Source: Thermodesulfovibrio sp. 3907-1M
Lineage (GTDB): Bacteria > Nitrospirota > Thermodesulfovibrionia > Thermodesulfovibrionales > Thermodesulfovibrionaceae
Direction of reading: 5' to 3'
Assembly (NCBI RefSeq): GCF_040450955.1
Contig: NZ_CP144373.1
Span: 431,001 to 495,000 of the forward strand
Length of the DNA stretch: 64,000 nt
The position numbers were made by a program, and so were the translations under genes. The notes beneath the pieces were generated by a model, which saw only the letters and a program-made list of their open reading frames with translations, had not been told where the DNA came from and did no database searches. This document shows positions 1-7,902 of this stretch, piece after piece; position 1 is the stretch's first letter, and every line of letters starts with the position of its first letter.

Positions 1-707
1 AAAAGTTGCTTTTTTTCTTTCTCTGACAACATTGGAGACACAACAAATGGTGGATTGCCGAAGTCTGGTGATTTCATAATAATTTTTACTTCATTTATAG
101 TAGTTTCCTTTCTTTTCTTCATCTCATCAAAAACAATACTGTGTACAGCAGCTCCATCTGCAAGTCCCTTTACCACTGCTTCTATGGAGTTTTCATGACC
201 TCCAGTATAAAAGGTTCTGGAGAAATAATTTTTTGTTAAATAACCCTTTTCATTAATTAATGCGGTCATAAATAATTTTCCAGTTAAAGAAAGAGGGTCT
301 GTAAATGCGAAAATTTTACCTTTTAATTGGGCAATATCTTTAATTCTGCTGTTTTTCCTCACAATTATATAAGAATTATATGTTAATTTATTTCGTATCA
401 TTGGCGTTACAAGAATTTCAAGTCCAAACTGTTGTCTTCCAGCAAGATATCCACCAGTGCATAAATAAGCAAAATGAGCCTGTCCATTTTTTAAAAGTTC
501 ATTAATCTCATCATAACTTCTGCGTTGCTTTAAAATAATTTTTTTCCCTGTCCTTTTTTCAAGATATTTTACAAATTCAGAAAAGTTTGATATTGTAGCT
601 ACAGGTGAAACCATTGGAGAGACCAAAAAGATTAAATAATTTTCTTTAGCTGATGCCGAAGAAACAATTAAAAAAACAATTAAAATAATACTTGTTAAAA
701 CTTTCAT
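1..707 (-). CDS. PhnD-like periplasmic binding protein (partial, C-terminus off the left edge)
   Basis: The minus strand is open from an ATG at 707 to base 1 without a stop, about 235 codons. It begins with a signal peptide (a hydrophobic run ending in SSASA-K at about residue 20). The mature part resembles the phosphate/phosphonate-binding PhnD family (PF12974): an early segment reading LVSPMVSPVA, a central AHFAYLCTGGY, then the KGKIFAFTDPLSLTG stretch, and a later EAVVKGLADGAAVH. Members bind small oxyanions or act as sensor inputs, so the ligand cannot be read from the sequence. It starts 15 bases after KorB on the same strand and could be at the end of that operon, although I see no strong ribosome-binding site. 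No transport permease is visible in the window. Confidence 0.72.
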   Translation of the reverse strand, partial: MKVLTSIILIVFLIVSSASAKENYLIFLVSPMVSPVATISNFSEFVKYLEKRTGKKIILKQRRSYDEINELLKNGQAHFAYLCTGGYLAGRQQFGLEILVTPMIRNKLTYNSYIIVRKNSRIKDIAQLKGKIFAFTDPLSLTGKLFMTALINEKGYLTKNYFSRTFYTGGHENSIEAVVKGLADGAAVHSIVFDEMKKRKETTINEVKIIMKSPDFGNPPFVVSPMLSEKEKKQL

Positions 708-722
708 TAAACAACTTTTTAA

Positions 723-1571
723 TTATAAAAATTTTTCAATTAATTTTTTAACATTAAACTGAACATTCTGTTCCACAAGAGATTTTTCTCTAATTACAGG
801 AATCTGCTCCTCAAAGGTGAGTCTTTCTGCTTTATAGATAACGCCTATAGGAATTCTTTCACCCCACTCAAGAGCCTTTTCAAAGGCTCTGGTTCTATCA
901 GATGGGTCATAATCCTTTTCAAGTTTATAAACTCTCTGACGATACCATTCAAAGGTGTTAATTTTATTAAAGCTCACACATGGCTGAAGAATATCAACAA
1001 GGGCAAAGCCTTTGTGATTGACAGCTTCTTTTATTACTGATTTCAGATGCTCTATGTCACCTGCAAAGGCTCTTGCAACAAAACTACAGTTTAAAGCTAT
1101 TGCCATGGCAAGGGGATTAAACTGCTCTGAGAATACTCCAAATGGCTGAGTCTTTGTTACCACTCCCTTCATTGTGGTTGGCGATGCCTGTCCCTTTGTA
1201 AGCCCATAAATTTGATTGTCATGGACAAAGAGTTTCACATCTATGTTTCGCCTTATGGCATGAATGAGATGATTCCCTCCTTCACCGTAACAGTCTCCAT
1301 CACCTGCCACTGCAAAGACTTTCAGCCTGTGATTGACAAGCTTTATTCCTGTTGCAACAGGAAGAGTTCTTCCGTGAAGTCCATTAAAGGTATGACACCT
1401 TGTATAATGGGGAAACTTTCCAGCCTGTCCAATTCCTGAGACGATTACAAATTCGTGAGGATTTAGTCCCAGTTCAACCATTGCCTCATTGAAGGCTTTT
1501 AAAATCATAAAGTTTCCACAGCCAGGGCACCAGGCAGGCTTTCTTCCTTTATAATCTTCCAATGCAGGCAT
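723..1571 (-). CDS. korB: 2-oxoacid:ferredoxin oxidoreductase, beta subunit (KorB type)
   Basis: 282 residues, the usual length for the thiamine-diphosphate beta subunit of 2-oxoglutarate/2-oxoacid:ferredoxin oxidoreductases. The N-terminus carries the cluster-binding WCPGCG motif (about residues 14-19). The ThDP/Mg motif is GDGDCYGEGGNH near residues 91-102, followed by the conserved NQIYGLTKGQASPTT. A further conserved cysteine sits in ILQPCVSFN. With KorA it would decarboxylate a 2-oxoacid to acyl-CoA and reduce ferredoxin in the cytoplasm, working forward or in reductive carbon fixation. The gene overlaps the end of korA by 23 bases, so the two are translationally coupled. The exact substrate (2-oxoglutarate versus another 2-oxoacid) is inferred from the subunit architecture. 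Confidence 0.9.
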   Translation of the reverse strand: MPALEDYKGRKPAWCPGCGNFMILKAFNEAMVELGLNPHEFVIVSGIGQAGKFPHYTRCHTFNGLHGRTLPVATGIKLVNHRLKVFAVAGDGDCYGEGGNHLIHAIRRNIDVKLFVHDNQIYGLTKGQASPTTMKGVVTKTQPFGVFSEQFNPLAMAIALNCSFVARAFAGDIEHLKSVIKEAVNHKGFALVDILQPCVSFNKINTFEWYRQRVYKLEKDYDPSDRTRAFEKALEWGERIPIGVIYKAERLTFEEQIPVIREKSLVEQNVQFNVKKLIEKFL

Positions 1572-3267
1572 ATACCTTCTCCTTTAGTTCATCCACTGTA
1601 AATGCTCTTCCATCAAAGCGATTTATATGCTTTTCAATGCTAAAGCCTGTTTCCATCTTAAGAAGTCTGGCAAACTGACCTGTTGCATTCTGCTCAATGT
1701 TTATGCATAGTTTTGCATTTTTTAAGATTTCAAGCCAGCCCATATCTTCAGGCATTGGATAAAGTTCGCTGAAATGAAGCATGGCGATTTTATATTTCTC
1801 AGAAAGTTTATCTACCACTTCCTTTACTATTCCATACATTGAACCCCAGCATAAAAGCACAATCTGAGGAGAACTTTCTCCATAAAGTATTGGTGGTTCA
1901 ATCTCTCTCTTTATGAGCGGCATTTTTCTGAAGAGTCTTTTTTCAACCATCTTTATCCTTGTCTCTGCATCCTCAATAATGTGTCCTTCTTCATCGTGTT
2001 CATCAGAGTCTGTTACAACAAGATGCACTGAGTCACCAGGGACCAAAAGAGGAGAAACGCCTGTTTCTGTAAATGAATGCCTGGCATAGTAGTTTAGTCT
2101 TCTAAATTTATCGCCTCTTAAGCGATAGTCATTGTATTTGAGCTTGCTCAAGTCAAATCCTTCATAACTCCACTGACTGTCTGCAAGATATTGATCCGTA
2201 AGAATTATGGCGGTGATCTGATATTTTTCAGCCAGGTCAAAGGCTTTGTTTGTAAGATAAACTGCCTGTTCAGGACTTCCAGGAGCAAATATTACCTTTG
2301 GAAACTCTCCATGACCTGCATAAAGGGCAAAAAGTAAGTCAGCTTGCTCTGTTCTTGTTGGAAGTCCTGTGGCAGGTCCTGGTCTCTGGGCAAGTGCGAT
2401 TACAAGAGGAGTTTCTGTCATCCCTGCAAGTGAGATACCTTCAACCATAAGCGCAAAACCACCTCCAGATGTACCTGTCATTGCTCTTACTCCTGCAAAG
2501 GAAGCACCTATTGCCATATTGACTGCTGCTATTTCATCCTCTGCCTGCTCAACCACTATACCGAAGTCCCTTGCATTTTCAGCTACAAAATTAAATATAC
2601 CCGTTGATGGAGTCATTGGATAGGCAGAGTAAAACTTTAATCCAGAGGCAATTGCACCAAAACCTATGGCTTCGTTACCTGTAATAAGAAGCTTTGGTGA
2701 GGCAAATCCTGATACCATAAAAGAACAGGTAAGACACTGCTTACGGGCATACTCATAGCCAGCTTTTGAAGATTTCAGGTTTGCATCTATAACTTCCTCA
2801 CCCTTTTTCTTAAAAGTTTTTCTTAAAGTTTCATACATAATCTCAGGATTCATACCAAGCATTCCAATAACAGCACCCACTGCCACGGTGTTTGCCATTA
2901 TTTTGCTTCCACCGTGAGTTTGAGCAAGCTCAAAAAGAGGAACATCGAGGAAATGTGGTTTATCATACTTTTCTTTAAGAAAAGTAGAGTCATAAAGAAC
3001 ATGCCCCTGAGGGCTAAGTTCCTTTTCATGCTCCGTAATGCTTTCTTTATCAAGGGCAACTATTATGTCAACCTTGCTTCGTGAGGCTGTTACAGGTTTG
3101 TCGGAGATTCTAATCTGATAAAAATTGTGTCCGCCTCTTATGCGGGATTCATAGTCCTGATGGGTGAATACATGATAGCCTGCACGGGCAAATATATGGG
3201 AGAGGATATCCCCGACTGTCTGGATACCCTGTCCTGCTTCACCACCAATTTTTATTGTGTAATCCAT
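1549..3267 (-). CDS. korA: 2-oxoacid:ferredoxin oxidoreductase, fused gamma-alpha subunit (KorA type)
   Basis: 572 residues. Residues about 1-180 form the gamma domain, beginning with IKIGGEAGQGIQTVGD and containing YESRIRGGHNFYQIRIS. Residues about 190-572 form the alpha (pyrimidine-binding and C-terminal) domains, starting with GNEAIGFGAIASGLKFYSAY and the substrate motif YPMTPST. The gamma-alpha fusion is typical of KorA/VorA-like enzymes and not of four-subunit pyruvate oxidoreductases. The start codon overlaps the stop of the upstream DsrC-like gene (TAATG) and the 3' end overlaps korB, so SOD, the DsrC-like protein, KorA and KorB form one tight operon. No separate ferredoxin-like delta subunit is present next to it. 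Confidence 0.9.
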   Translation of the reverse strand: MDYTIKIGGEAGQGIQTVGDILSHIFARAGYHVFTHQDYESRIRGGHNFYQIRISDKPVTASRSKVDIIVALDKESITEHEKELSPQGHVLYDSTFLKEKYDKPHFLDVPLFELAQTHGGSKIMANTVAVGAVIGMLGMNPEIMYETLRKTFKKKGEEVIDANLKSSKAGYEYARKQCLTCSFMVSGFASPKLLITGNEAIGFGAIASGLKFYSAYPMTPSTGIFNFVAENARDFGIVVEQAEDEIAAVNMAIGASFAGVRAMTGTSGGGFALMVEGISLAGMTETPLVIALAQRPGPATGLPTRTEQADLLFALYAGHGEFPKVIFAPGSPEQAVYLTNKAFDLAEKYQITAIILTDQYLADSQWSYEGFDLSKLKYNDYRLRGDKFRRLNYYARHSFTETGVSPLLVPGDSVHLVVTDSDEHDEEGHIIEDAETRIKMVEKRLFRKMPLIKREIEPPILYGESSPQIVLLCWGSMYGIVKEVVDKLSEKYKIAMLHFSELYPMPEDMGWLEILKNAKLCINIEQNATGQFARLLKMETGFSIEKHINRFDGRAFTVDELKEKVYACIGRL

Positions 3268-3890
3268 TATGTTGGAGTTACGCCATATTTTACTATGTTT
3301 ACCAAAGTATCATCAGGCTTTGGAAGTCCTGCAATCTTCCATGCTAAAAGTGGGTCTATTAATTTTTCCGCTATGCAGTCTTTTGGCTGATTAACATTTT
3401 TACAAACTGCATTAAGCACGGGAAAGTAGTTGTATTTTTTGTAGTATTCGTTTATGAATTTTACAATCTCAAGCTGATCTTTTGATAGTATTCCGAGTCC
3501 TTCTCTGAGAGCAATTGCCTGGGCTACTTTTTCATTCCAGTCATTTATGTTTTTTAAATACCCCTCTTCGTCAAATGCAACGGATTTTTCAACTGCTTTG
3601 TATTCTGAAACCTTTTCAGGCTTTTCTCTCTCAAATCTTTCTCTTTCAGTGAAATTCTTGATGAACTGTCCTATCTGAACTCCAAGATAAACGCATTTTA
3701 CATTGTTTATGCAATCATCGGCATCCTGTTTGTCAAGATGGGTTATGAGTTCAGAAGTGCCTTTCTGGAATCTGATTATGTATGCCTGTTTTTCTTCGCT
3801 GTAGTAAATATTTACATTGAAACCGTGTTCCTTTACTTCAGGATACATTTCAAGAATTTTGTTTTTTAATTCATCAACTGTATAAGCCAT
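3267..3890 (-). CDS. DsrC/TusE-like domain protein lacking both C-terminal redox cysteines
   Basis: 207 residues. Residues about 105-195 match the DsrC/TusE fold: FDEEGYLKNINDWNEKVAQA, then GILSKDQLEIVKFINEYY, and a C-terminal arm ending WKIAGLPKPDDT. In DsrC the arm reads C-x3-GLPKP-x2-C. Here the first cysteine is Trp184 and the second is Thr195, so the persulfide/trisulfide chemistry of true DsrC is not possible at these sites. Two other cysteines occur earlier (NAVCKNVNQPKDC). The N-terminal ~100 residues, with one CVYLG cysteine, are not a standard part of DsrC. The gene lies between superoxide dismutase and korA with a 9-base gap and a TAATG overlap. A regulatory or scaffold role (the RspA-type group of DsrC homologues) is possible but not shown. 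Confidence 0.7.
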   Translation of the reverse strand: MAYTVDELKNKILEMYPEVKEHGFNVNIYYSEEKQAYIIRFQKGTSELITHLDKQDADDCINNVKCVYLGVQIGQFIKNFTERERFEREKPEKVSEYKAVEKSVAFDEEGYLKNINDWNEKVAQAIALREGLGILSKDQLEIVKFINEYYKKYNYFPVLNAVCKNVNQPKDCIAEKLIDPLLAWKIAGLPKPDDTLVNIVKYGVTPT

Positions 3891-3899
3891 ATACTCCTC

Positions 3900-4478
3900 C
3901 TATTTTACTCTTTTTTCTACTTCATGCCAGTTAATGTTTTTAAAGAATGCTTCAATGTAATCAGCACGCTTAAGTCCGTAATCAATCATAAAGGCATGCT
4001 CAAAAACATCCATTATAAGAAGAGGATTACAACCTGAGGGATGTCCCACATCATGCTCATTAATCCAGAAATTCATAAGTTTGCCTGTTAGAGTATCCTG
4101 ATAGAGAATTACCCATCCGATTCCGCGCATTGTGCCTGTTGCCTTGAAGTCCTTTAACCAGTTTTCAAAGCTACCAAAGTTTTCATTAATCAGCTTTGCC
4201 AGTTTACCATCCTGAGGAAAAACGCCATCACCGCCAAGATTTTCAAAGTAAAGCTCATGAAGTCTTACGCCATTCCACTCCCATCCAAGCCTTCTTTTCA
4301 GCTCTGCATACTCAGGTGTGCTCTGTTTACCTTCATTGAGCATTGCTTTAAGGGTGTCAAGAAGTTTATTTGTATTTGTCACATAGCCCTGATACAGAGT
4401 AAAGTGATTTTTAAGAAGTGTTTCACTGAATCCCTGCATTCCAATTAATTTTGAGTAATCATTTGCCTGATAAGACAT
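3900..4478 (-). CDS. sodB: Fe/Mn-family superoxide dismutase
   Basis: 192 residues with the Fe/Mn SOD pattern. The four metal ligands are visible: His in LLKNHFTLYQGYV, His in RLHELYFENLGG, and Asp and His in MDVFEHAFMIDY. GIGWVILYQD matches the conserved core. It converts superoxide to peroxide and oxygen in the cytoplasm; no signal peptide is present. Translation starts at the ATG at 4478, preceded by a good GGAGG site. It is the first gene of the SOD / DsrC-like / KorA / KorB operon, which would tie oxygen defence to an oxygen-sensitive ferredoxin-reducing enzyme. The DVFEHAFMIDY sequence differs slightly from the usual WEHAYYLDY; iron or manganese preference cannot be decided here. Confidence 0.9.
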   Translation of the reverse strand: MSYQANDYSKLIGMQGFSETLLKNHFTLYQGYVTNTNKLLDTLKAMLNEGKQSTPEYAELKRRLGWEWNGVRLHELYFENLGGDGVFPQDGKLAKLINENFGSFENWLKDFKATGTMRGIGWVILYQDTLTGKLMNFWINEHDVGHPSGCNPLLIMDVFEHAFMIDYGLKRADYIEAFFKNINWHEVEKRVK

Positions 4479-4512
4479 ATTTAACCTCCTGCGAAAAAGT
4501 TTTCTTGAATAA

Positions 4513-4541
4513 AGATTATCAAATAAAAATTAAAATGTCAA
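4513..4541 (-). promoter_or_regulatory. Sigma-70-type promoter of the sod-kor operon
   Basis: Read on the minus strand: TTGACA at 4541-4536, a 17-base spacer, then TAATCT at 4518-4513. The start codon at 4478 lies about 28 bases below the expected transcription start, with a GGAGG ribosome site between. Confidence 0.7.
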
Positions 4542-4685
4542 GCTATTTTCTTAATTTGGCGATAAAAATGTTATTCCTCATATGCAACTTGAGATGACAT
4601 TTTTTTATCCCGAGCTAAAGCAAGTGATTTTTAAATTCAGGCTGCAGGAGCACTCTAAAAATTTTAAGACCTTCTGTGCGCAAAT
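4542..4685. other. Intergenic stretch with a degenerate repeat arm
   Basis: No gene is supported between the sod promoter and the end of wrbA. Bases about 4571-4605 carry ATTCCTC and a GATGACA-plus-T-run arrangement that looks like a decayed copy of the dispersed palindromic repeat seen elsewhere in the window. Confidence 0.4.
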
Positions 4686-5291
4686 TTATCTTTTAAGTTT
4701 TTTAGCTATTTCAGTAAGTCTTCTACCAAAGGCTTTACAGATATTTGCTTCGTTTTCATCAATTTCTCTTTTGTTTTCAGCTTCTGCTACATGACCTGGT
4801 CCATAGGGAGAGCCTCCACCTTTTGTAAGATAAAGATCAGCAACAGAGTAAGGCACACCTACAATAACAAATCCAAGATGAAGCAAAACAGTCATAAATG
4901 TCAAAATTGTGCTTTCCTGTCCTCCATGCATTGTTCCTGTTGAAACAAAAACTCCTGCTGGTTTGCCTTCAAAAATTCTCTGTATCCACAAGGGACCAAG
5001 CTGATCAATAACATTTTTAAGCTGGGCAGATACATTACCAAATCTTGTCGGAGTTCCAAAGGCATATCCATCAGCATTTTTAAAATCATCAATAGTAACA
5101 ACAGGTATATCCTTTTGCATTTCTCTACCAGCCTGCATATCCGGTCTTGAAGCAATAACCTGTTCTGGAATAAGTTCAGGGCATTTTCTTATTACAGGAT
5201 CGCCTCCTGCTTCTTTAACTCCTTCTGCTATCAATCTTGCCATCTTATAGGTATTACCAAAGGTGCTGTAATAGACAATAAGAATTTTCAT
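4686..5291 (-). CDS. wrbA: WrbA-type flavodoxin-like NAD(P)H:quinone oxidoreductase
   Basis: 201 residues with a flavodoxin fold. The FMN phosphate loop is at the N-terminus (VYYSTFGNTYKMA). The family features TPTRFGNVSAQLKNVIDQ and STGTMHGGQESTILTFMTVL, followed by VGVPYS, mark WrbA and not a short flavodoxin. It is expected to reduce quinones with two electrons in the cytoplasm, which fits the oxidative-stress flavour of the nearby SOD. The start at 5291 has an AGGAGGG site. It is transcribed alone; a 7-bp hairpin (TTCTTGA/TCAAGAA, 5341-5357) lies about 50 bases upstream, with no obvious function. Confidence 0.88.
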   Translation of the reverse strand: MKILIVYYSTFGNTYKMARLIAEGVKEAGGDPVIRKCPELIPEQVIASRPDMQAGREMQKDIPVVTIDDFKNADGYAFGTPTRFGNVSAQLKNVIDQLGPLWIQRIFEGKPAGVFVSTGTMHGGQESTILTFMTVLLHLGFVIVGVPYSVADLYLTKGGGSPYGPGHVAEAENKREIDENEANICKAFGRRLTEIAKKLKR

Positions 5292-5385
5292 AACATCCCT
5301 CCTACTTAAAGATTTTTGAGACTATTCAAAAATTTACAATTTCTTGAAAAATCAAGAACTTTCAAATATAATTAATTTTCAATTA

Positions 5386-5660
5386 CTGTCACTCCGAGCC
5401 CTTTTTCTGTTATTCCAACCCCTTTTTCTCTGTCATTCCGAACCTGCTCATACTTTGTCATTCCGAGCCTGTGCCCATACTTTGTCATTCCGAGCCTGCC
5501 AGAGGCAGGCGAGGAATCTCCTTTGTTCTCACTATTTCAGAGATTCCTTTGGTGGAATGCCACCCTCGGAATGACAATGAAAATGGCATTGAGCCCCTCG
5601 GAATGACAAAAACTATAATGCCACCCACGGCATGACAACTAAAAAGCTCCGCATGACAAA
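5386..5660. repeat. Dispersed palindromic repeat array 1
   Basis: A cluster of GTCATTCCGAG arms. The clearest two-arm unit runs from about 5475 to 5575: a GTCATTCCGAG arm with a CCTGCC/GGCAGG core hairpin, GAGGAATCTCC, a short loop, then GAGATTCCT and the inverted arm ending GGAATGAC. Degenerate single arms flank it on both sides. The array fills the space between wrbA and the divergent hydrogenase operon. The 120 bases after it (5661-5786) hold no clear promoter to my eye. Confidence 0.85.
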
Positions 5661-5786
5661 GTTATCATTTTTAATGAACAGCCTCAATCTCACTTTTTTA
5701 GTCATTTAAATTATACCAAAAAAATGTTATCCTGATATTAATAATTGTTATTTGAAATTAAACAATTTTTCCGGAATAATTTATTT

Positions 5787-7412
5787 ATGAAGAAAATTGC
5801 AGAAAATATTGTGGATATAGCTGAAAAAATTGAAACTACCGAGGAAAATCTTGTTATCCACACAAATCCCTCTCAAATAAAAGAGGTTGCAAAACTTCTT
5901 GTGATGCAGCGAGCAAGATTTGTCCATCTTACAGCCATTGATTTTATTACTCAGAGAAATCAGATTGAACTTAATTATTTTTTCTCTCTTATTGATGATA
6001 AAATGAATGTTATTTTAAAAACTTCTCTGGATTCCTCTGAACCTTCAATAGCATCAATCTCAGAAATAATTCCAGCAGTAATATGGGCTGAAAGAGAATG
6101 TAATGACTTATTCGGGATAAAATTTGAAGGACATCCTGATCCAAGAAGGCTTGTTCTTCCTGACAACTGGCCACAGGGAATACATCCTTTAAGAAAAGAT
6201 TTTTCCTACAACACCAAACCACCTGAATCAAAACAGCCTCAGCCTCTCAAGAAACCACAAGAAGGTAAAACAGTTATTCCAATTGGTCCATTTTATCCAT
6301 CCCTTGAAGAGCCTGCATATTTTAGATTAATTGTTGATGGAGAAGAGATTGTTGATTTTGACTACAGAGGTTTTTATGTCCATAGAGGAATTGAAAAGCT
6401 TGCTGAAAGCGCTTTGAATTATCAGCAGATTCCTTTTCTTGCGGAAAGAATCTGCGGTATCTGCGGATTTGTTCATTCCTGTGCATACTGTCAGGCAGTT
6501 GAAAAAGCTGCAAATATTGAAATTCCCTTGAGGGCAAAGTTTATCCGCAGCATGTTTCTTGAACTGGAGAGACTTCACAGTCACCTTTTATGGGTAGGGC
6601 TTGCAGCTCATATTGTTGGTTTTGATACGCTTTTTATGCAGTCATGGAGAATTCGTGAGCCCGTTATGTATATATGCGAGATTATAACAGGAAATAGAAA
6701 AACTTATGGAATAAATATTGTTGGAGGAGTCACTATTGATGTTCAACCAGAGCATCTAAAAGACATAGAAAAGGTAATATCAGATATTGAAAGAGAAGTA
6801 AGAGAGCTCAGAGAAATTATTCTTGATGATGAAGTGATACAGCTAAGATTTAAAAATGTAGGGATTCTCAATAATGATGAGGCAAAAAAATACTGCGTAT
6901 GCGGTCCTGTTGCAAGAGCTTCAGGAATAAACATTGATATGAGAGTTAATTTTCCCTACGCTGCCTATCCGATGCTGAATTTCAGAGTTCCTTTAAATAG
7001 AGCAGGAGACGTATGGGCAAGAACCCTTGTAAGACTGGAAGAAATTTTGATTTCAATAAGCATTCTCAGGCAGATTATTGAAAATATTCCAGAAGGACAA
7101 ACATCGGTGAAAGTCTCAAAAATTGAACCGTGGAAAGAAGCCATATCTTACATTGAAGCACCAAGAGGACAGCTTTTTCACTATGTTATGACTGGTCCTG
7201 ATGGAAGACCTTACAGATGGAGTGTGAGAGCTCCATCATATCAGAATTATCAGATTCTTTCTGTTATGCTTAAAGGAGCTTCAATAGCCGATGCTCCTTT
7301 AATTATTGGAAGTATTGACCCATGTTTTTCCTGTACTGAAAGATATGAAGTTTTTGATTTAAAAAAACATTCTGTAAAAGTTTATACAGCAGAGGAATTA
7401 AAAAATGTTTAA
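5787..7412 (+). CDS. hyfG: Group-4 [NiFe] hydrogenase large subunit (HycE/HyfG-like, NuoC-NuoD fusion)
   Basis: About 541 residues from the ATG at 5787; an in-frame TTG at 5745 would add 14 residues with no better ribosome site. Residues ~1-160 are the NuoC-like domain (ERECNDLFGIKFEGHPDPRR), and the rest is the large-subunit domain. Both nickel-binding pairs are intact: RICGICGFVHS in the middle and DPCFSCTER near the C-terminus. This makes it a hydrogenase and not a complex I NuoD. Twenty-two residues follow CTER, matching the tail that HycI-type proteases remove in HycE, and a candidate protease is the last gene of this operon. It is the catalytic subunit for H2 evolution or uptake on the cytoplasmic face of the membrane complex. 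Confidence 0.9.
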   Translation: MKKIAENIVDIAEKIETTEENLVIHTNPSQIKEVAKLLVMQRARFVHLTAIDFITQRNQIELNYFFSLIDDKMNVILKTSLDSSEPSIASISEIIPAVIWAERECNDLFGIKFEGHPDPRRLVLPDNWPQGIHPLRKDFSYNTKPPESKQPQPLKKPQEGKTVIPIGPFYPSLEEPAYFRLIVDGEEIVDFDYRGFYVHRGIEKLAESALNYQQIPFLAERICGICGFVHSCAYCQAVEKAANIEIPLRAKFIRSMFLELERLHSHLLWVGLAAHIVGFDTLFMQSWRIREPVMYICEIITGNRKTYGINIVGGVTIDVQPEHLKDIEKVISDIEREVRELREIILDDEVIQLRFKNVGILNNDEAKKYCVCGPVARASGINIDMRVNFPYAAYPMLNFRVPLNRAGDVWARTLVRLEEILISISILRQIIENIPEGQTSVKVSKIEPWKEAISYIEAPRGQLFHYVMTGPDGRPYRWSVRAPSYQNYQILSVMLKGASIADAPLIIGSIDPCFSCTERYEVFDLKKHSVKVYTAEELKNV

Positions 7413-7893
7413 AAGTAAAATAAAAGCTCTCTTACTTTCATCAAGGCATAAAAAAATCACAAGACCTTATCCCTTTGTTCCTGTTACTCCGCCTGAAAAT
7501 CTGAGAGGAAGACTTGAGGTTGACCCAAACAAATGTATAGGTTGTGGAAACTGTGTAAAAACATGTCCTTCAAGATTAATAACCATTGAAAATCATGAGG
7601 ACGAAAAAATCGTCATGTTTTCATCAGGTAGATGTATATATTGTGGAAGATGTGCTGCTGCCTGTCCTGAGAAAGCAATCAGAATTACTCATGAGTATGA
7701 ACTTGCTACTGACAACAAAAAAGACCTTGAGATCGTTATAAAAATAAAGATGGTGAAATGCATCATTTGTGGAAAACCCTTTATTTCATTGAATATGTTA
7801 AAAAAGCAGATTGAAAGGCTTCAGGAAAAAAGCGAGGAACAGATTAGTAAACTTAAAATATGCCCTGAATGCAGAAGAAAAGCAGCTTCTTAA
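7405..7893 (+). CDS. hyfH: Hydrogenase ferredoxin-like subunit (HycF/HyfH/NuoI-like)
   Basis: 162 residues. Two 4Fe-4S ferredoxin motifs are clear: CIGCGNCVKTCP (about residues 46-57) and CIYCGRCAAACP (about 76-87). The C-terminal part adds two further CxxC pairs (CIICG and CPEC), as in HycF/HyfH-type subunits, which could bind zinc or another cluster. It would pass electrons between the small subunit and an external electron partner. It overlaps the large-subunit gene by 8 bases and is followed 9 bases later by the first membrane subunit. Confidence 0.88.
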   Translation: MFKSKIKALLLSSRHKKITRPYPFVPVTPPENLRGRLEVDPNKCIGCGNCVKTCPSRLITIENHEDEKIVMFSSGRCIYCGRCAAACPEKAIRITHEYELATDNKKDLEIVIKIKMVKCIICGKPFISLNMLKKQIERLQEKSEEQISKLKICPECRRKAAS

Positions 7894-7902
7894 GGAGTTA
7901 GT

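Noticed and set aside
1549..3267. Pyruvate:ferredoxin oxidoreductase.
   Set aside because: The two-gene gamma-alpha plus beta form without a delta ferredoxin subunit fits the KorAB type better.
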